Positions 52,179 to 61,567 are shown, numbered from the stretch's first letter. The stretch is 64,000 nt of DNA from Sphingobacteriales bacterium (GCA_900299255.1 OMJB01000038.1:1-64000); one strand, 5' to 3'. Translations and numbers: made by a program. Notes: generated from the sequence alone by a model not told the origin.

Positions 52179-52862
52179 ATGATAAACAGGGAAGCGTGGA
52201 CTGAACTAACAAGTGAATTTTCGAAAAAAGGTGTGACGCTTGTCGCCGTATCTAAGACCAAACCGGCTGCTGATATTCTTGAATTGTACCATCTGGGCCA
52301 AAGGGATTTTGGGGAGAATTATGTACAGGAGCTGGTTGAAAAACAAGCAGTGCTTCCTTCAGATATCAGATGGCATTTTATTGGTCACCTGCAGACAAAT
52401 AAAGTTAAATACATAGCACCATTCGTTTCCCTTATACACACCGTAGACAGTTTTAGGCTGCTGGCAGAAATTAATAAACAGGCTGAAAAATGCGGCCGCA
52501 TCATTGATGTACTATTACAGGCCTACATTGCAGCGGAGGACACAAAATTTGGCCTGGATGCACAGGAGCTGATTGCAATGCTAAATGAATACCAACAAAA
52601 ACAGAGCGAGCTGCAGCATATACGGATATGCGGGTTAATGGGTATGGCCACCAATACAGAAAATGAAACGCAGGTTCGCAATGAGTTTGCCGGGCTGCAC
52701 GAGTTATTCAGCTCAGTTAAGAAAACTTACTTTTCCGATGATTCGTTTTTTGTCAAATGCTCTATGGGCATGAGCTCAGATTACCGGGCAGCAATTGAGG
52801 CCGGAAGCAATATGGTGCGCATTGGCAGCCTGTTGTTTGGCAGCAGAGTGCCTAAGCAATAG
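52179..52862 (+). CDS. YggS-family pyridoxal phosphate homeostasis protein
   Basis: The 227-residue alanine-racemase-like barrel binds pyridoxal phosphate through the Lys in VAVSKTKP and controls PLP homeostasis without known catalysis. Other family signatures are DFGENYVQEL, IRWHFIGHLQTNK, GLMGMAT and the closing CSMGMSSDYRAAIEAGSNMV, then RIG. It is co-transcribed with panB, three bases apart. Confidence 0.95.
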   Translation: MINREAWTELTSEFSKKGVTLVAVSKTKPAADILELYHLGQRDFGENYVQELVEKQAVLPSDIRWHFIGHLQTNKVKYIAPFVSLIHTVDSFRLLAEINKQAEKCGRIIDVLLQAYIAAEDTKFGLDAQELIAMLNEYQQKQSELQHIRICGLMGMATNTENETQVRNEFAGLHELFSSVKKTYFSDDSFFVKCSMGMSSDYRAAIEAGSNMVRIGSLLFGSRVPKQ

Positions 52863-52983
52863 CCTGGTTCCATTTACCGGAAGTACATAATTTTCTCAGT
52901 AAACGATATCTGCCTTAGCTAACCGTTTAATCCCTTAGGGTTTTAATAGTATCAGGTGGCTACCTGTCATTTATACGTTCAGA

Positions 52984-53127
52984 TTATTTCTTATCTGCGG
53001 GCATTTCGAAGTCTTTGAAAATATAGTTGAACTGATCTTTAACTTCCTGGTGCATCACATCAATCATGATATTGAGCTGATAATCCGAAAGAACCCAATC
53101 CATAGCATAGTCCATAGAATCGTTAGG
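52984..53127 (-). pseudogene. Severed C-terminal tail of the patatin-like gene (after an in-frame TAG)
   Basis: After the TAG at 53128-53130 the same frame stays open for 47 codons (PNDSMDYAMDWVLSDYQLNI at its start, ending PADKK and TAA at 52984). The segment has coding character and contains DWVLSDYQLN, which resembles the conserved end of patatin-like membrane proteins (a W-x-LS motif followed by an amphipathic helix). It is too short for the ORF track. It is either the lost C-terminus of the upstream gene or a 43-codon gene from the ATG at 53115. Confidence 0.6.
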
Positions 53128-55188
53128 CTAAGACAGTGACAAGGAATCGTAGTTAAGTGCAGGATGTGGCTGATTGCGCAGTTCTGCTTTCAGCATATTG
53201 TCGAAAATGAATGTATTGCCGTTGCCTATCTGGGCAATGGTCAGTACCGGCGTAGCCAGATCATTAACAAGCGGATGAATTGCTGAAATTGCAGCTTGTT
53301 TCAGGCTTGAGTTTTTCAAATGAAGTACTTTAAACCTTAATTTTCTGCTCAGCGTATCGGCGGTTTCTTTATCAAAAAGAGTTGTTAGTGCTTTGCGGAT
53401 ATCCAGCATTACCTGCAGGGTTGTGCCAGATCCGCTGTTATCGAAGTAGCCACCGTCTACAAAGAAGCTCTCGCCAATGCCACCCGCCGGCGACAAGTAA
53501 GGGAAACGTGAGCCCAGCACGGCACCTGTGCTCATGTGCATTACTTTTTTCAGGCTGTCTACCAGATTCAATACGTCAATACGCATAGACGGGGCGCTTA
53601 ACCAAGCACTGCTCACTACCCCTGGCCGGCCATCCTGCACACGAGTAGTGTTCATGAACAGCATCGGGAACCTTGTGGTAGTGTCAAAGATTTCATTCAT
53701 TAGCCGGGCAAAAATGTTGCCAACCACTTTATTGTATTCAGCATGTTCCATGGCATGCTCCAGTGCTGCTGCCCTGTCTTTCATGGGGATCCATGGAATA
53801 ATGTGGCGCATTAAATCGGGGCCGAGATACCTGCCGAAAGAGTACGTCAGGAAATCGCTGCGCAGAAAAGAATCTGCATATACATAAAGGTTGTCGTGGA
53901 TGACGCCTTTTGATTTTTCAGTGAGCAGGGAATAGAAAACGACATTTCCCACATTGCCGCCCGATGCGCCTGCCAGGCAGAAAATATGGTTACTCAGAGA
54001 GTCGGTGTGTTTGAATACCTGCGCACTGGTGTCTTCCAGCTTGCCTAGCAGCGTAGATAGCCAGTAAGCTGCCCTTGAGGAGCCGCCGTCTGACAAAACA
54101 AAATAGACAACGTAACCGCTGTCATCGGTATTGCGTATTTTATCCATTCTGCTCGTTACCCAGTCCTTGAAATATTTGGGTACAGCCGGGCGTTTGCTGT
54201 AGACCATTTCCTGGTTGGTATCTTCCAGATGCATTACATACGGGTTGCGGCCCAATATACCAATGACGATAGCCAGTATCAGCAGAAAGAAATAAACGTT
54301 GATGTTCTTACGAATGGCGTAGTAGTGCATCAGGTTAAAGAAACCGATGAGTACACCAAAGCCCAGCAATGCAAATCCGAATGTGCCAACCTCGCGTGAA
54401 AAATGAAGACTTAGTACAACTGCCGCATAAACTATCAGTGCAATCAGTGATATGATCTTAAAACTTGCCATGTAGTTTTTTTCAAATGCAGGTATATCTC
54501 CTTTCCCTATTTTCGCATCGGTGTCCAGCGGGCCGGTATTTTTTTTGCGCCTGATGAAGAACCACACGCTCACGATCTGTAAAATGAAAAATGGTATTGC
54601 TTTAAGCGGCAGCAGATATTCGTGGTTGGGCAGTTTGGGAACGGTATTTGCCTTAGTATACCAGATGGACAAAAGATACCCTATATAGGCCAATGCCACT
54701 AAAATTGAGCTGCCATACCACAATCCCTTGCGGGTGTTTGCAGTGAAAGTTATATCGAGCAGGGCGTAAAAAAGATTCATGCCAGCCCACATGCCCAGCA
54801 GTGCGTATCCGTGAATATCTGCTACGGTCTGCAGGTGCAGGATGCAAAGCTGTATCATAACCATTGCGTTGTATGAAAGCACCCTGGGGCCGAACTTCAG
54901 TAACTCTGCCGGTATGTTATTAGTGTTGTTTTGTTCTTTTGCATAAGACAGCAGCCTGCAGCTGTACCAGATTGTATAGGCCCATATGGCGGAAGTAATG
55001 AGTGTGTACAGAAACAGGGATGTAAATTCGCCCATTAGTATTACCAGATCTCTGCCAATGGAGTCGCCTACAAACATGGCATAGGAGAAAGCCAAAAGGA
55101 TAATAGCCGCACCGTATAATGAAAGGGCTTTTAATGGGCGCGAAATGAGCATCAGTATCCTCAAAATATTGTTTAATATTCCCGACAT
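53128..55188 (-). CDS. Patatin-like phospholipase with membrane N-terminus, ending at a TAG that may be premature
   Basis: The product has 686 residues from the ATG at 55188 (MSGILNNILRILMLI); the track start is a TTG 20 codons upstream. The N-terminal ~320 residues contain about eight hydrophobic helices. The C-terminal half is a patatin-type acyl hydrolase: VLSDGGSSRAAYWLSTL (oxyanion Gly), nucleophile Ser in CLAGASGGNVGNVV, and the catalytic Asp in FFVDGGYFDNSGSG. It would hydrolyse membrane lipids on the inner membrane face or periplasmic side. The frame stops at TAG right after ALNYDSLSLS and then continues open for 47 codons, so the gene is probably cut near its end or read through. The catalytic dyad lies upstream of the stop, so activity may survive. 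Confidence 0.82.
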   Translation of the reverse strand: MSGILNNILRILMLISRPLKALSLYGAAIILLAFSYAMFVGDSIGRDLVILMGEFTSLFLYTLITSAIWAYTIWYSCRLLSYAKEQNNTNNIPAELLKFGPRVLSYNAMVMIQLCILHLQTVADIHGYALLGMWAGMNLFYALLDITFTANTRKGLWYGSSILVALAYIGYLLSIWYTKANTVPKLPNHEYLLPLKAIPFFILQIVSVWFFIRRKKNTGPLDTDAKIGKGDIPAFEKNYMASFKIISLIALIVYAAVVLSLHFSREVGTFGFALLGFGVLIGFFNLMHYYAIRKNINVYFFLLILAIVIGILGRNPYVMHLEDTNQEMVYSKRPAVPKYFKDWVTSRMDKIRNTDDSGYVVYFVLSDGGSSRAAYWLSTLLGKLEDTSAQVFKHTDSLSNHIFCLAGASGGNVGNVVFYSLLTEKSKGVIHDNLYVYADSFLRSDFLTYSFGRYLGPDLMRHIIPWIPMKDRAAALEHAMEHAEYNKVVGNIFARLMNEIFDTTTRFPMLFMNTTRVQDGRPGVVSSAWLSAPSMRIDVLNLVDSLKKVMHMSTGAVLGSRFPYLSPAGGIGESFFVDGGYFDNSGSGTTLQVMLDIRKALTTLFDKETADTLSRKLRFKVLHLKNSSLKQAAISAIHPLVNDLATPVLTIAQIGNGNTFIFDNMLKAELRNQPHPALNYDSLSLS

Positions 55189-55446
55189 GTATTTTCGATT
55201 TTTAAATTCCTGATTGTTTTTTTTAAATGGTGTATTGATGATTTCCAATAGTTTATTGCCCTCTCAAAAGCATAAATTCCTGTTCGCCAGATAATTTCGC
55301 TAAAAGAGAAGTATAATATTAATTGGTTTTTTGGAAAATTACAAAATATAAAAATAACGCAATTGTTAGCGCGAATCTATTGCACAATGAGGCATAGCCA
55401 CCTCACAGTAGAAATAAAATTTGCGGGGCTGCCTGTGGTGTGAAAA

Positions 55447-56448
55447 CTACAAACTGCACAAAAATGCCATGGTGTCAACTCCGTCGGCATAGTCGGACAG
55501 GGCTGGTTTTTGCGATGTACCAAACGGCACAAACCCATTGCCTATAATAGCCTGTATATCGGGGTTGGTGGAGAGCCCGGCAGCGAGCGCGGCTTTATCA
55601 TCATAGTATTTGTAATGGAGCACGCTTACTGCCGAGAAGGGTAAATCGTTCTCCACCATTAAAATAGACTCATTACTCATATATGGTACCCGGTTCAGTA
55701 GGTATATTGCCAGGTGGTAATCGTAATTGTTTTTGTATTTATTAAGATCAGCGTAATTATTATGCTTGTTGAACACCCGTAGCAGCTGCTCAAAGTTATA
55801 GCCACGCGGCACATATACCTGCGTCACATTGCGGCAACCCAGGCCATAGTACAGATACACATCATCAGCCAATTGTTCCAGCTGAGTGTCTATTTCTGAG
55901 CCATCAAGTATAGCCACCGATGTGCGGTTGCTCCTGATGATGTTTGGTTTTTTGCCAAAATACTGATGGAAATACCTGCTGGTATTGTTGCTGCCAGTAG
56001 CTATGTAAGCATCACACTCATTGAGGCGCTCTGCAATTTTTACCTGCTTGAACACAAGTGGCTCCCATTCAATCAATTTGGATAATATGTGGGCCATCAG
56101 CACTTCGTCTTTCGATGAGAGTTTCAGCATCAGGTTATGCCCGCTTACAAAGCCACATAGAAAATCATGGAAACCAACAAGCGGTATATTGCCAGCCATC
56201 ACTATGCCTACGGTAACAGCCCTGGCAGGTAGTGTATAACCGGCCAGCCACTGGTGTAGTTGTTCGGGCTGCAGAAACTGCTGTACAATGTTTTCTGTTG
56301 CCCGGGCAATGTGATCTTCTGTAAACCATGCGTTTGCCCGCTCGGCACGTGTGCAGGCATTAGCCCACGATTCCTCGCCAGACTGCAGATAAACTCCCAG
56401 TTTGCACAATAATTCTATTCGTTTTTCGAGGTTCAGTCCTGCAGGCAT
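55447..56448 (-). CDS. LuxC-type acyl-CoA reductase
   Basis: The 333-residue aldehyde-dehydrogenase-fold protein of the LuxC family reduces acyl-CoA or acyl thioesters to aldehydes. The catalytic Cys lies in YYGLGCRNVTQVYVPRGY. MAGNIPLVGFHDFLCG, SGHNLMLKLSSKD and YIATGSNNTSRYFHQYFGKK are typical of the Bacteroidota group. It is not part of a lux operon, as no luciferase genes are near. It is divergent from the ferredoxin gene with about 110 bases between starts, a pairing seen widely in Bacteroidota. Confidence 0.9.
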   Translation of the reverse strand: MPAGLNLEKRIELLCKLGVYLQSGEESWANACTRAERANAWFTEDHIARATENIVQQFLQPEQLHQWLAGYTLPARAVTVGIVMAGNIPLVGFHDFLCGFVSGHNLMLKLSSKDEVLMAHILSKLIEWEPLVFKQVKIAERLNECDAYIATGSNNTSRYFHQYFGKKPNIIRSNRTSVAILDGSEIDTQLEQLADDVYLYYGLGCRNVTQVYVPRGYNFEQLLRVFNKHNNYADLNKYKNNYDYHLAIYLLNRVPYMSNESILMVENDLPFSAVSVLHYKYYDDKAALAAGLSTNPDIQAIIGNGFVPFGTSQKPALSDYADGVDTMAFLCSL

Positions 56449-56518
56449 AATTCAGAAAATTAATGAAATATTCTCTTTAAAAGTACTGTCTGTTTAATTG
56501 AAATTTGATGCGAAGTTG

Positions 56519-56526
56519 TAACTTTG
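56519..56526 (+). promoter_or_regulatory. -7 box for the ferredoxin gene
   Basis: TAACTTTG matches the consensus and has a TTG at 56498-56500 (18 bases upstream) as a candidate -33 element. Confidence 0.6.
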
Positions 56527-56557
56527 CGGGCAGATTAACTAAATATAAAAACTTCTT

Positions 56558-56908
56558 ATGGCTATCAAGATTACAGATGAGTGTATTAACTGCGGTGCAT
56601 GTGAACCTGAATGTCCTAATAATGCGATTTATGAGGGCGGAACAGAATGGGCTATTGCAGACGGAACTTCAGTGAAGGGATCCTTTACGCTGATGGATGG
56701 TTCGGTTACTGATGCAGGCGCACCTCATGCTCCTGTTGCAGTTGATGTGTACTACATTACTGCCGAAAAATGCACAGAGTGCCAGGGATTTCATGAAGAA
56801 CCACAGTGTGCCGCTGTTTGTCCGGTAGACTGCTGTGTGCCTGACGAGATGTACAGGGAAACAGTGGAAGAACTGCTGGCCAAGAAAGAAAAACTGCATC
56901 TGGCTTAA
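56558..56908 (+). CDS. 4Fe-4S dicluster ferredoxin
   Basis: The 116-residue soluble electron carrier has two cluster motifs: [17 protein letters not shown] (C-x2-C-x2-C-x3-C) at the N-terminus and [20 protein letters not shown] (C-x2-C-x8-C-x3-C) in the second half. An acidic loop of about 45 residues between them is longer than in short clostridial ferredoxins. The partner is unknown; the divergent LuxC-type gene is a candidate by conserved pairing, which is inference. Confidence 0.95.
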   Translation: MAIKITDECINCGACEPECPNNAIYEGGTEWAIADGTSVKGSFTLMDGSVTDAGAPHAPVAVDVYYITAEKCTECQGFHEEPQCAAVCPVDCCVPDEMYRETVEELLAKKEKLHLA

Positions 56909-56933
56909 TCAGGAAGAATATAATTTACAATTG

Positions 56934-56968
56934 CAACCGGTGGTCATTTATGCCCACCGGTTGTTTTG
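56934..56968 (+). terminator. Terminator after ferredoxin, overlapping the next gene's end
   Basis: A ten-pair stem CAACCGGTGG/CCACCGGTTG with a ten-base loop is followed by ttttgtg. It covers the last codons of the convergent DUF6438 gene (TGA at 56944), so the same DNA serves as terminator and coding sequence. Confidence 0.65.
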
Positions 56969-57462
56969 TGCCACGACTTACCCAGCGGCTGAAGGGTGTT
57001 TTCAACCAGTTTCTGCCCCAGCACACTATCCATTATTACGCCAACTCTTCTTACTACCTGTGGGCCATAGTGCGCATTACCTATCGTTTTGGTTTTACTG
57101 CCGTAGCGCACCGTTACCTCCAATCCGGGGGCATCAGTTACCCTGTTTACATAGCTGTCCATACAGGTGTCCAGCCTGTAAGTGCCAATCATATCCAGTA
57201 GTTTTTTAGCAAATCCGCTGCCCAGGTTTTTGGTATAGGTGCCTGAGTCGGGTATAAAGGCAATACCGGTATACGTTGCCAGGCCAGCCCTGTTGAGTTC
57301 GAAGTGGTAAACCGGGCAGCGGCCATGACATGCCGAGCGGGAGATGGCAACAGAAGTTACCTGCTCATTGCCAGTAGTAGTTTTTGGTTTCTTCTTCTGC
57401 TCTTTTGCAAATCCGGTGAAACCAAACATAATCATAAAAAAGACACTTAGCAATTTCTTCAT
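56944..57462 (-). CDS. DUF6438 exported protein
   Basis: The 172-residue product starts at the ATG at 57462 (MKKLLSVFFMIMFGFTGFA, a signal peptide). The mature part begins with a Lys-rich stretch and then the family signature ISRSACHGRCPVYHFELNRA, with the two Cys of the DUF6438 motif, and GLATYTG. No role is known. It is convergent with ferredoxin and followed by a GGTTGATT repeat upstream of its start. Confidence 0.82.
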   Translation of the reverse strand: MKKLLSVFFMIMFGFTGFAKEQKKKPKTTTGNEQVTSVAISRSACHGRCPVYHFELNRAGLATYTGIAFIPDSGTYTKNLGSGFAKKLLDMIGTYRLDTCMDSYVNRVTDAPGLEVTVRYGSKTKTIGNAHYGPQVVRRVGVIMDSVLGQKLVENTLQPLGKSWHKTTGGHK

Positions 57463-57497
57463 TTTATTTAATTTACAAGCCAAAGGTAGGGGATAGT

Positions 57498-57562
57498 TTG
57501 GTTGGTTGATTGGTTGATTGGTTGATTGGTTGGTTGATTGGTTGAGTGGTTGAGTGGGTGGG
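57498..57562. repeat. GGTTGATT simple repeat
   Basis: Five or more near-perfect GGTTGATT units grade into GGTTGAGT and GGGTG. The stretch is almost free of C and lies between the DUF6438 start and dprA. Confidence 0.85.
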
Positions 57563-57616
57563 GGATGAATAAAGAGTTAATGGAGCGATGAAGAAAAAAT
57601 AATAGGAGATGAACCT

Positions 57617-58729
57617 ATGGAACTGAAAGGAGAACAGGAGGAACTATTTTACAGGCTGGCACTGACTAATGTGCCGGGCGTAGGGCATAAGATTGCGCGG
57701 CTGTTGCTGGAGCGGTTCGGGAGTGCGGCGGCTGTGTTTAAGGCACCGCTGAAGGAGCTTAAAACCGTAGATGGCATTAGTGAGATAAAGGCAAAAGGAT
57801 TCAGGGATGCAGATATATTGAAGAAGGCTGAAAAGGAGCTGGAATTTGTGATCAGGAAAGATATACAGATACTGCATCCGGATAACAATTACCCCAAAAG
57901 GCTGAGTAACTGCGGCGATGCGCCGCTGGTGCTTTTTTATAAAGGAAACGCTAACCTGGACGCAACTAAAATTGTAGCGGTGGTGGGTACACGCAAAAAC
58001 ACTGACTATGGCCACCAGATTACCGAAGAGCTGGTTGAAGGCCTGCAGGCATTGGAAGGTGTGCTGATAGTAAGCGGCATGGCGCTGGGCATAGATGGCA
58101 TAGCGCACCGCAAATGTGTGCAGCGGGGTATAGCCACAGTGGGTGTGCTGGGGCATGGGCTGGACAGGATTTACCCGCACTCGCACCGTGAGCTGGCAGA
58201 AGAAATGCTAGCCTGCGGTGGCCTGCTGACCGAATTCCCATCAGATACGCTGCCCGACAGGAACAACTTTCCGATGCGCAACCGCATTGTGGCTGGCATG
58301 AGCGATGTAACGGTGGTGGTAGAAGGCTCCATAACCGGTGGTGCTCTAATTACGGCCCATATGGCCGGCGGATACAACCGCGAAGTAGCGGCTTACCCCG
58401 GCAGGGTGAACGACAGCCGGAGTGCCGGATGCAATGAACTGATACGCACTAATATTGCCGGACTGATAACCAAGCCCCAGGACCTGATAGAAATGATGAA
58501 CTGGGACCAGGAAAAGAAGCCCAAAGCGGTGCAAAAACAACTATTCCTCAATTTCTCGGCCGACGAACAAAAGGTGGTAGACCTGCTCCGTGGGCGGGAT
58601 AATGTACATGCCGATGAATTGTTTCACCATACAGGCCTGCCCAATTCTATGCTGGCCGCCACACTGTTGCAGCTTGAAATGCAGGGAGTGATAAAAGCAT
58701 TGCCGGGGAAGTATTACAGGATGCATTGA
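57617..58729 (+). CDS. dprA: DNA-processing protein DprA
   Basis: DprA protects incoming single-stranded DNA and loads RecA in natural transformation. The 370-residue protein has an N-terminal helical/SAM-like domain (LTNVPGVGHKIARLLLERFG), the Rossmann-like core (VGTRKNTDYGH, VSGMALGIDGIAH, VGVLGHGLDRIYP, FPMRNRIVAGMSD, GSITGGALITA) and a C-terminal winged helix (HADELFHHTGLPNSMLAATL). Length and motifs are complete. It is convergent with rimO. No other competence genes are in the window. Confidence 0.95.
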   Translation: MELKGEQEELFYRLALTNVPGVGHKIARLLLERFGSAAAVFKAPLKELKTVDGISEIKAKGFRDADILKKAEKELEFVIRKDIQILHPDNNYPKRLSNCGDAPLVLFYKGNANLDATKIVAVVGTRKNTDYGHQITEELVEGLQALEGVLIVSGMALGIDGIAHRKCVQRGIATVGVLGHGLDRIYPHSHRELAEEMLACGGLLTEFPSDTLPDRNNFPMRNRIVAGMSDVTVVVEGSITGGALITAHMAGGYNREVAAYPGRVNDSRSAGCNELIRTNIAGLITKPQDLIEMMNWDQEKKPKAVQKQLFLNFSADEQKVVDLLRGRDNVHADELFHHTGLPNSMLAATLLQLEMQGVIKALPGKYYRMH

Positions 58730-58751
58730 GGGGGAGATTGCAAAAGCTCTA

Positions 58752-60059
58752 TCATATCACTTCCCCCTCCAGGTCGTAATCAAATGCCTTGGTAATTTTT
58801 ACCTTCACAAAATCTCCTATGGGCAGTGGTGTTTTTGAGTGTATCACCACTTCATTATCCACTTCCACACTGTCAAATTCTGTGCGGGCCAGGTAGCGGC
58901 CGGCTTCTTTCTTATCTACAATTACCTCGTAGGTATTGCCTATTTTCTCCTGGTTCTTTTCGTAAGAAATCTCCTGCTGTACTTCCATTATCTCCTGCGC
59001 GCGTGCTTCTTTTTCTTCGGCAGGTATGTTGTCTATAAGTTCGTAAGCAGTGGTGTTCTCTTCGTGCGAATAAGTGAATATACCAACCCGGTCGAGCCGT
59101 GTGTCTATCAGGAATTGTTTCAGGTCTTCCACATCGTCACGTGTTTCGCCGGGGAAGCCGGTAATAAGCGTTGTTCTGATACAAATACCCGGCACACGGT
59201 CCCGCACATTGGCTATGAGGTCTGTTATCTCATCGCGGGTAATCTGGCGTTTCATAGCCGTGAGCATATTGTTTGATATATGCTGCAGCGGCATGTCCAG
59301 GTAGTTGCAGATGTTGGGGCGCTCGCGCATAACATCCAGCACATCCAGCGGAAACTTGGAAGGGTAGGCGTAATGCAGTCTTATCCAATGCAGGCCCGGC
59401 ACATCTGAGAGGTGTTTCAGTAATTCAGACAGGGCGCGTTTTTTATAAATATCAAGGCCGTAGTAGGTGAGTTCCTGCGCAATGAGCATTACCTCTTTAA
59501 CGCCCATTGATACCAGTTTCCTAGCCTCAGCTACAACCTCTTCAATGGTTTTGGATACATGCGCACCCCTCATCAGCGGTATGGCGCAGAAAGAGCAGGT
59601 GCGGTTGCAACCTTCAGATATCTTCAGGTATGCATAGTGTTTTGGGGTACTCAGCAGGCGTTCGCCAATCAGTTCAGATTTGTAATCGGCATTGAGCTGC
59701 TTTAGCATCAGCGGCAGTTCCATAGTACCAAACCATGCATCTACTTCAGGTATTTCTTTCAGCAGGTCGTTGCGGTAGCGTTCGCTCAGACATCCAGTTA
59801 CATATAATTTGTCCAGCTTGCCTTTTTTCTTCAGTGCCACCTGATCCAGAATGGTATTTACACTTTCTTCTTTAGCCTTGTCTATAAAGCCACAGGTATT
59901 CACTACTACTATATTGTGGTCCAGCTTTTTGTTTTCATGAATTACTTCAATGCCGCTGGCATTGAGCTGGCCGCTCAGCACCTCGCTGTCTACCATATTC
60001 TTGGAGCAGCCGAGTGTAATTATATTGACTTTATCTTTTACTAATGTTCTTGTTTTCAA
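58752..60059 (-). CDS. rimO: Ribosomal protein S12 methylthiotransferase RimO
   Basis: RimO is a radical SAM enzyme that methylthiolates Asp of ribosomal protein S12. The 435-residue protein has the UPF0004 domain (TLGCSKNMVDSEVLSGQL, VNTCGFIDKAKEES, VTGCLSER) with one cluster, the radical SAM motif GCNRTCSFCAIP (C-x3-C-x2-C) for the second, and a C-terminal TRAM domain (YEVIVDKKEAGRYLARTEFD). The frame starts at TTG (60059), and there is no ATG upstream of the conserved GCSKN, so TTG is the likely start. It lies 56 bases after der on the same strand. Confidence 0.95.
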   Translation of the reverse strand: MKTRTLVKDKVNIITLGCSKNMVDSEVLSGQLNASGIEVIHENKKLDHNIVVVNTCGFIDKAKEESVNTILDQVALKKKGKLDKLYVTGCLSERYRNDLLKEIPEVDAWFGTMELPLMLKQLNADYKSELIGERLLSTPKHYAYLKISEGCNRTCSFCAIPLMRGAHVSKTIEEVVAEARKLVSMGVKEVMLIAQELTYYGLDIYKKRALSELLKHLSDVPGLHWIRLHYAYPSKFPLDVLDVMRERPNICNYLDMPLQHISNNMLTAMKRQITRDEITDLIANVRDRVPGICIRTTLITGFPGETRDDVEDLKQFLIDTRLDRVGIFTYSHEENTTAYELIDNIPAEEKEARAQEIMEVQQEISYEKNQEKIGNTYEVIVDKKEAGRYLARTEFDSVEVDNEVVIHSKTPLPIGDFVKVKITKAFDYDLEGEVI

Positions 60060-60115
60060 CGGTATTGTTTTACCTGTTTTCTAATTGCATCATGCCTTGT
60101 TCTGGCTCTTCCTTA

Positions 60116-61438
60116 CTATTTCTTACGCAGGAATATTCTTACCGGCACACCACTGAAGTTAAAATGGCTGCGCAGTTTGTTTTCCAGAAAGTTTTTATAG
60201 GGTTCTTTAATGCCGTCAGGGTGATTGGCGAAAAATGCAAATGAGGGTACTGCTGTAGGTACCTGCTGCACAAATTTGATTTTTACGGTATAGCCACGGG
60301 TCATAGGTGCCGGGTAGCGTTCTATTTCCCTGAGCATTATTTCATTGAGCACAGAGGTAGTTACTCTGCGGTTGCGGTTGTCATACACCTCCAGCGCTTT
60401 TTCCATTGCCTGGTAGATCTTGGTTTTCTCCTTGGCTGATATGAAAATAACAGGTACATCAGTAAAAGGCTCTATTCGCTCTTTTATTTCTTTTTCGTAG
60501 TCGCGGGCTGTATTGGTTTCTTTTTCCAGCAGGTCCCATTTATTTACCAGTATCACTATGCCCTTTCCTTTTCTTGCTGCAAGACTGAAAATGCTCACAT
60601 CCTGCGCGGTCATGCCGGTTTTTGCATCAATGAGTATCATGCACACATCTGCCTCATCCATGGCCTTGATAGCACGGATCACCGAATAAAATTCCAGGTC
60701 TTCGTGTACATTCTTTTTTTTGCGGATACCGGCAGTATCAATCAGCATAAACTCCTTGCCAAAGTGCTTGTAGTGGGTATGTATGGTATCGCGGGTGGTA
60801 CCGGCAACATCAGATACAATAGTGCGCTCCTTGTTAATCAGTGCATTGAGCAGGGTAGATTTGCCCGCATTGGGCTGCCCGATTATGGCAAACTTGGGCA
60901 GCGGATTGCCATCTTTATCAGACTCTTCCGGAACGGTTTCCTCAGTTATATGAGACACCACCTCGTCCAGCAATTCGCCGGTGCCGCTGCCGGAGATAGA
61001 CGACAGCATGAAGGTTTTTTCAAACCCCAGTGCATAGAATTCAGTGGCAAACAGTGCCCGCTCGTGATTATCTACCTTATTCACTACCAGCAAGACTGGT
61101 TTTGAAGACTTGCGGAGTACTTCGGCCATATCTTCGTCCTGGGTGGTAATACCGGTAATAGTATCACATACAAACAGGATCAGGTCGGCCTCATCGAGTG
61201 CAATAATTACCTGTTTTCTGATTTCCCGTTCAAAAACGTCTTCAGACCTGGAAACAAACCCTCCGGTATCAATGACATTGAAGTATTTTCCGTTCCAGTC
61301 GGCAACGCCGTACTGCCTGTCGCGGGTTACGCCGCTCTGGTCATCAACAATAGCTTTGCGCTGCTCTAGCAGGCGGTTAAATAAAGTTGATTTACCCACA
61401 TTGGGCCTTCCTACAATTGCAACAGTAAAACCAGGCAT
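60116..61438 (-). CDS. der: Ribosome biogenesis GTPase Der (EngA)
   Basis: This double GTPase is required for 50S subunit assembly. The 440-residue protein has two G domains: the first with GRPNVGKSTLFNRLL, DTGGFV and NKVD; the second with GQPNAGKSTLLNALI, DTAGIRKK and NKWD. A C-terminal KH-like domain follows (MTRGYTVKIKFVQQVP, ending VRIFLRKK). It has its own TACCTTTG promoter box and is followed by rimO, so the two probably form a ribosome-maturation operon. Confidence 0.97.
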   Translation of the reverse strand: MPGFTVAIVGRPNVGKSTLFNRLLEQRKAIVDDQSGVTRDRQYGVADWNGKYFNVIDTGGFVSRSEDVFEREIRKQVIIALDEADLILFVCDTITGITTQDEDMAEVLRKSSKPVLLVVNKVDNHERALFATEFYALGFEKTFMLSSISGSGTGELLDEVVSHITEETVPEESDKDGNPLPKFAIIGQPNAGKSTLLNALINKERTIVSDVAGTTRDTIHTHYKHFGKEFMLIDTAGIRKKKNVHEDLEFYSVIRAIKAMDEADVCMILIDAKTGMTAQDVSIFSLAARKGKGIVILVNKWDLLEKETNTARDYEKEIKERIEPFTDVPVIFISAKEKTKIYQAMEKALEVYDNRNRRVTTSVLNEIMLREIERYPAPMTRGYTVKIKFVQQVPTAVPSFAFFANHPDGIKEPYKNFLENKLRSHFNFSGVPVRIFLRKK

Positions 61439-61490
61439 TTAATTGAAAATTTAGTGGTCCGTAGCGTATTGATTTTTCGCTTCGGGGGTG

Positions 61491-61498
61491 CAAAGGTA
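61491..61498 (-). promoter_or_regulatory. -7 box for der-rimO
   Basis: TACCTTTG on the minus strand, about 53 bases before the der ATG. TTTG at 61514-61517 lies upstream but the spacing (15) is short. Confidence 0.55.
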
Positions 61499-61559
61499 CG
61501 ATTTTCGTGCCTACAAATTACTATTTATTATAAGTAATATTGTTAAAACGATAATCGCC

Positions 61560-61567
61560 TATATTTG
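61560..61567 (+). promoter_or_regulatory. -7 box for the PNGase F-like gene
   Basis: TATATTTG with a TTG at 61540-61542 (17 bases) predicts a start near 61574, before the ATG at 61589 and after the TTG start given by the ORF track. Confidence 0.6.

Noticed and set aside
55447-56448. Bioluminescence locus suggested by LuxC similarity
   Set aside because: No luxA, luxB, luxD or luxE frame is nearby. This is the general acyl-CoA reductase group of Bacteroidota.
57617-58729. DprA-like gene as a defence-associated TIR or Smf variant
   Set aside because: The complete SAM-like, Rossmann and winged-helix architecture is that of housekeeping DprA, with no defence genes nearby.
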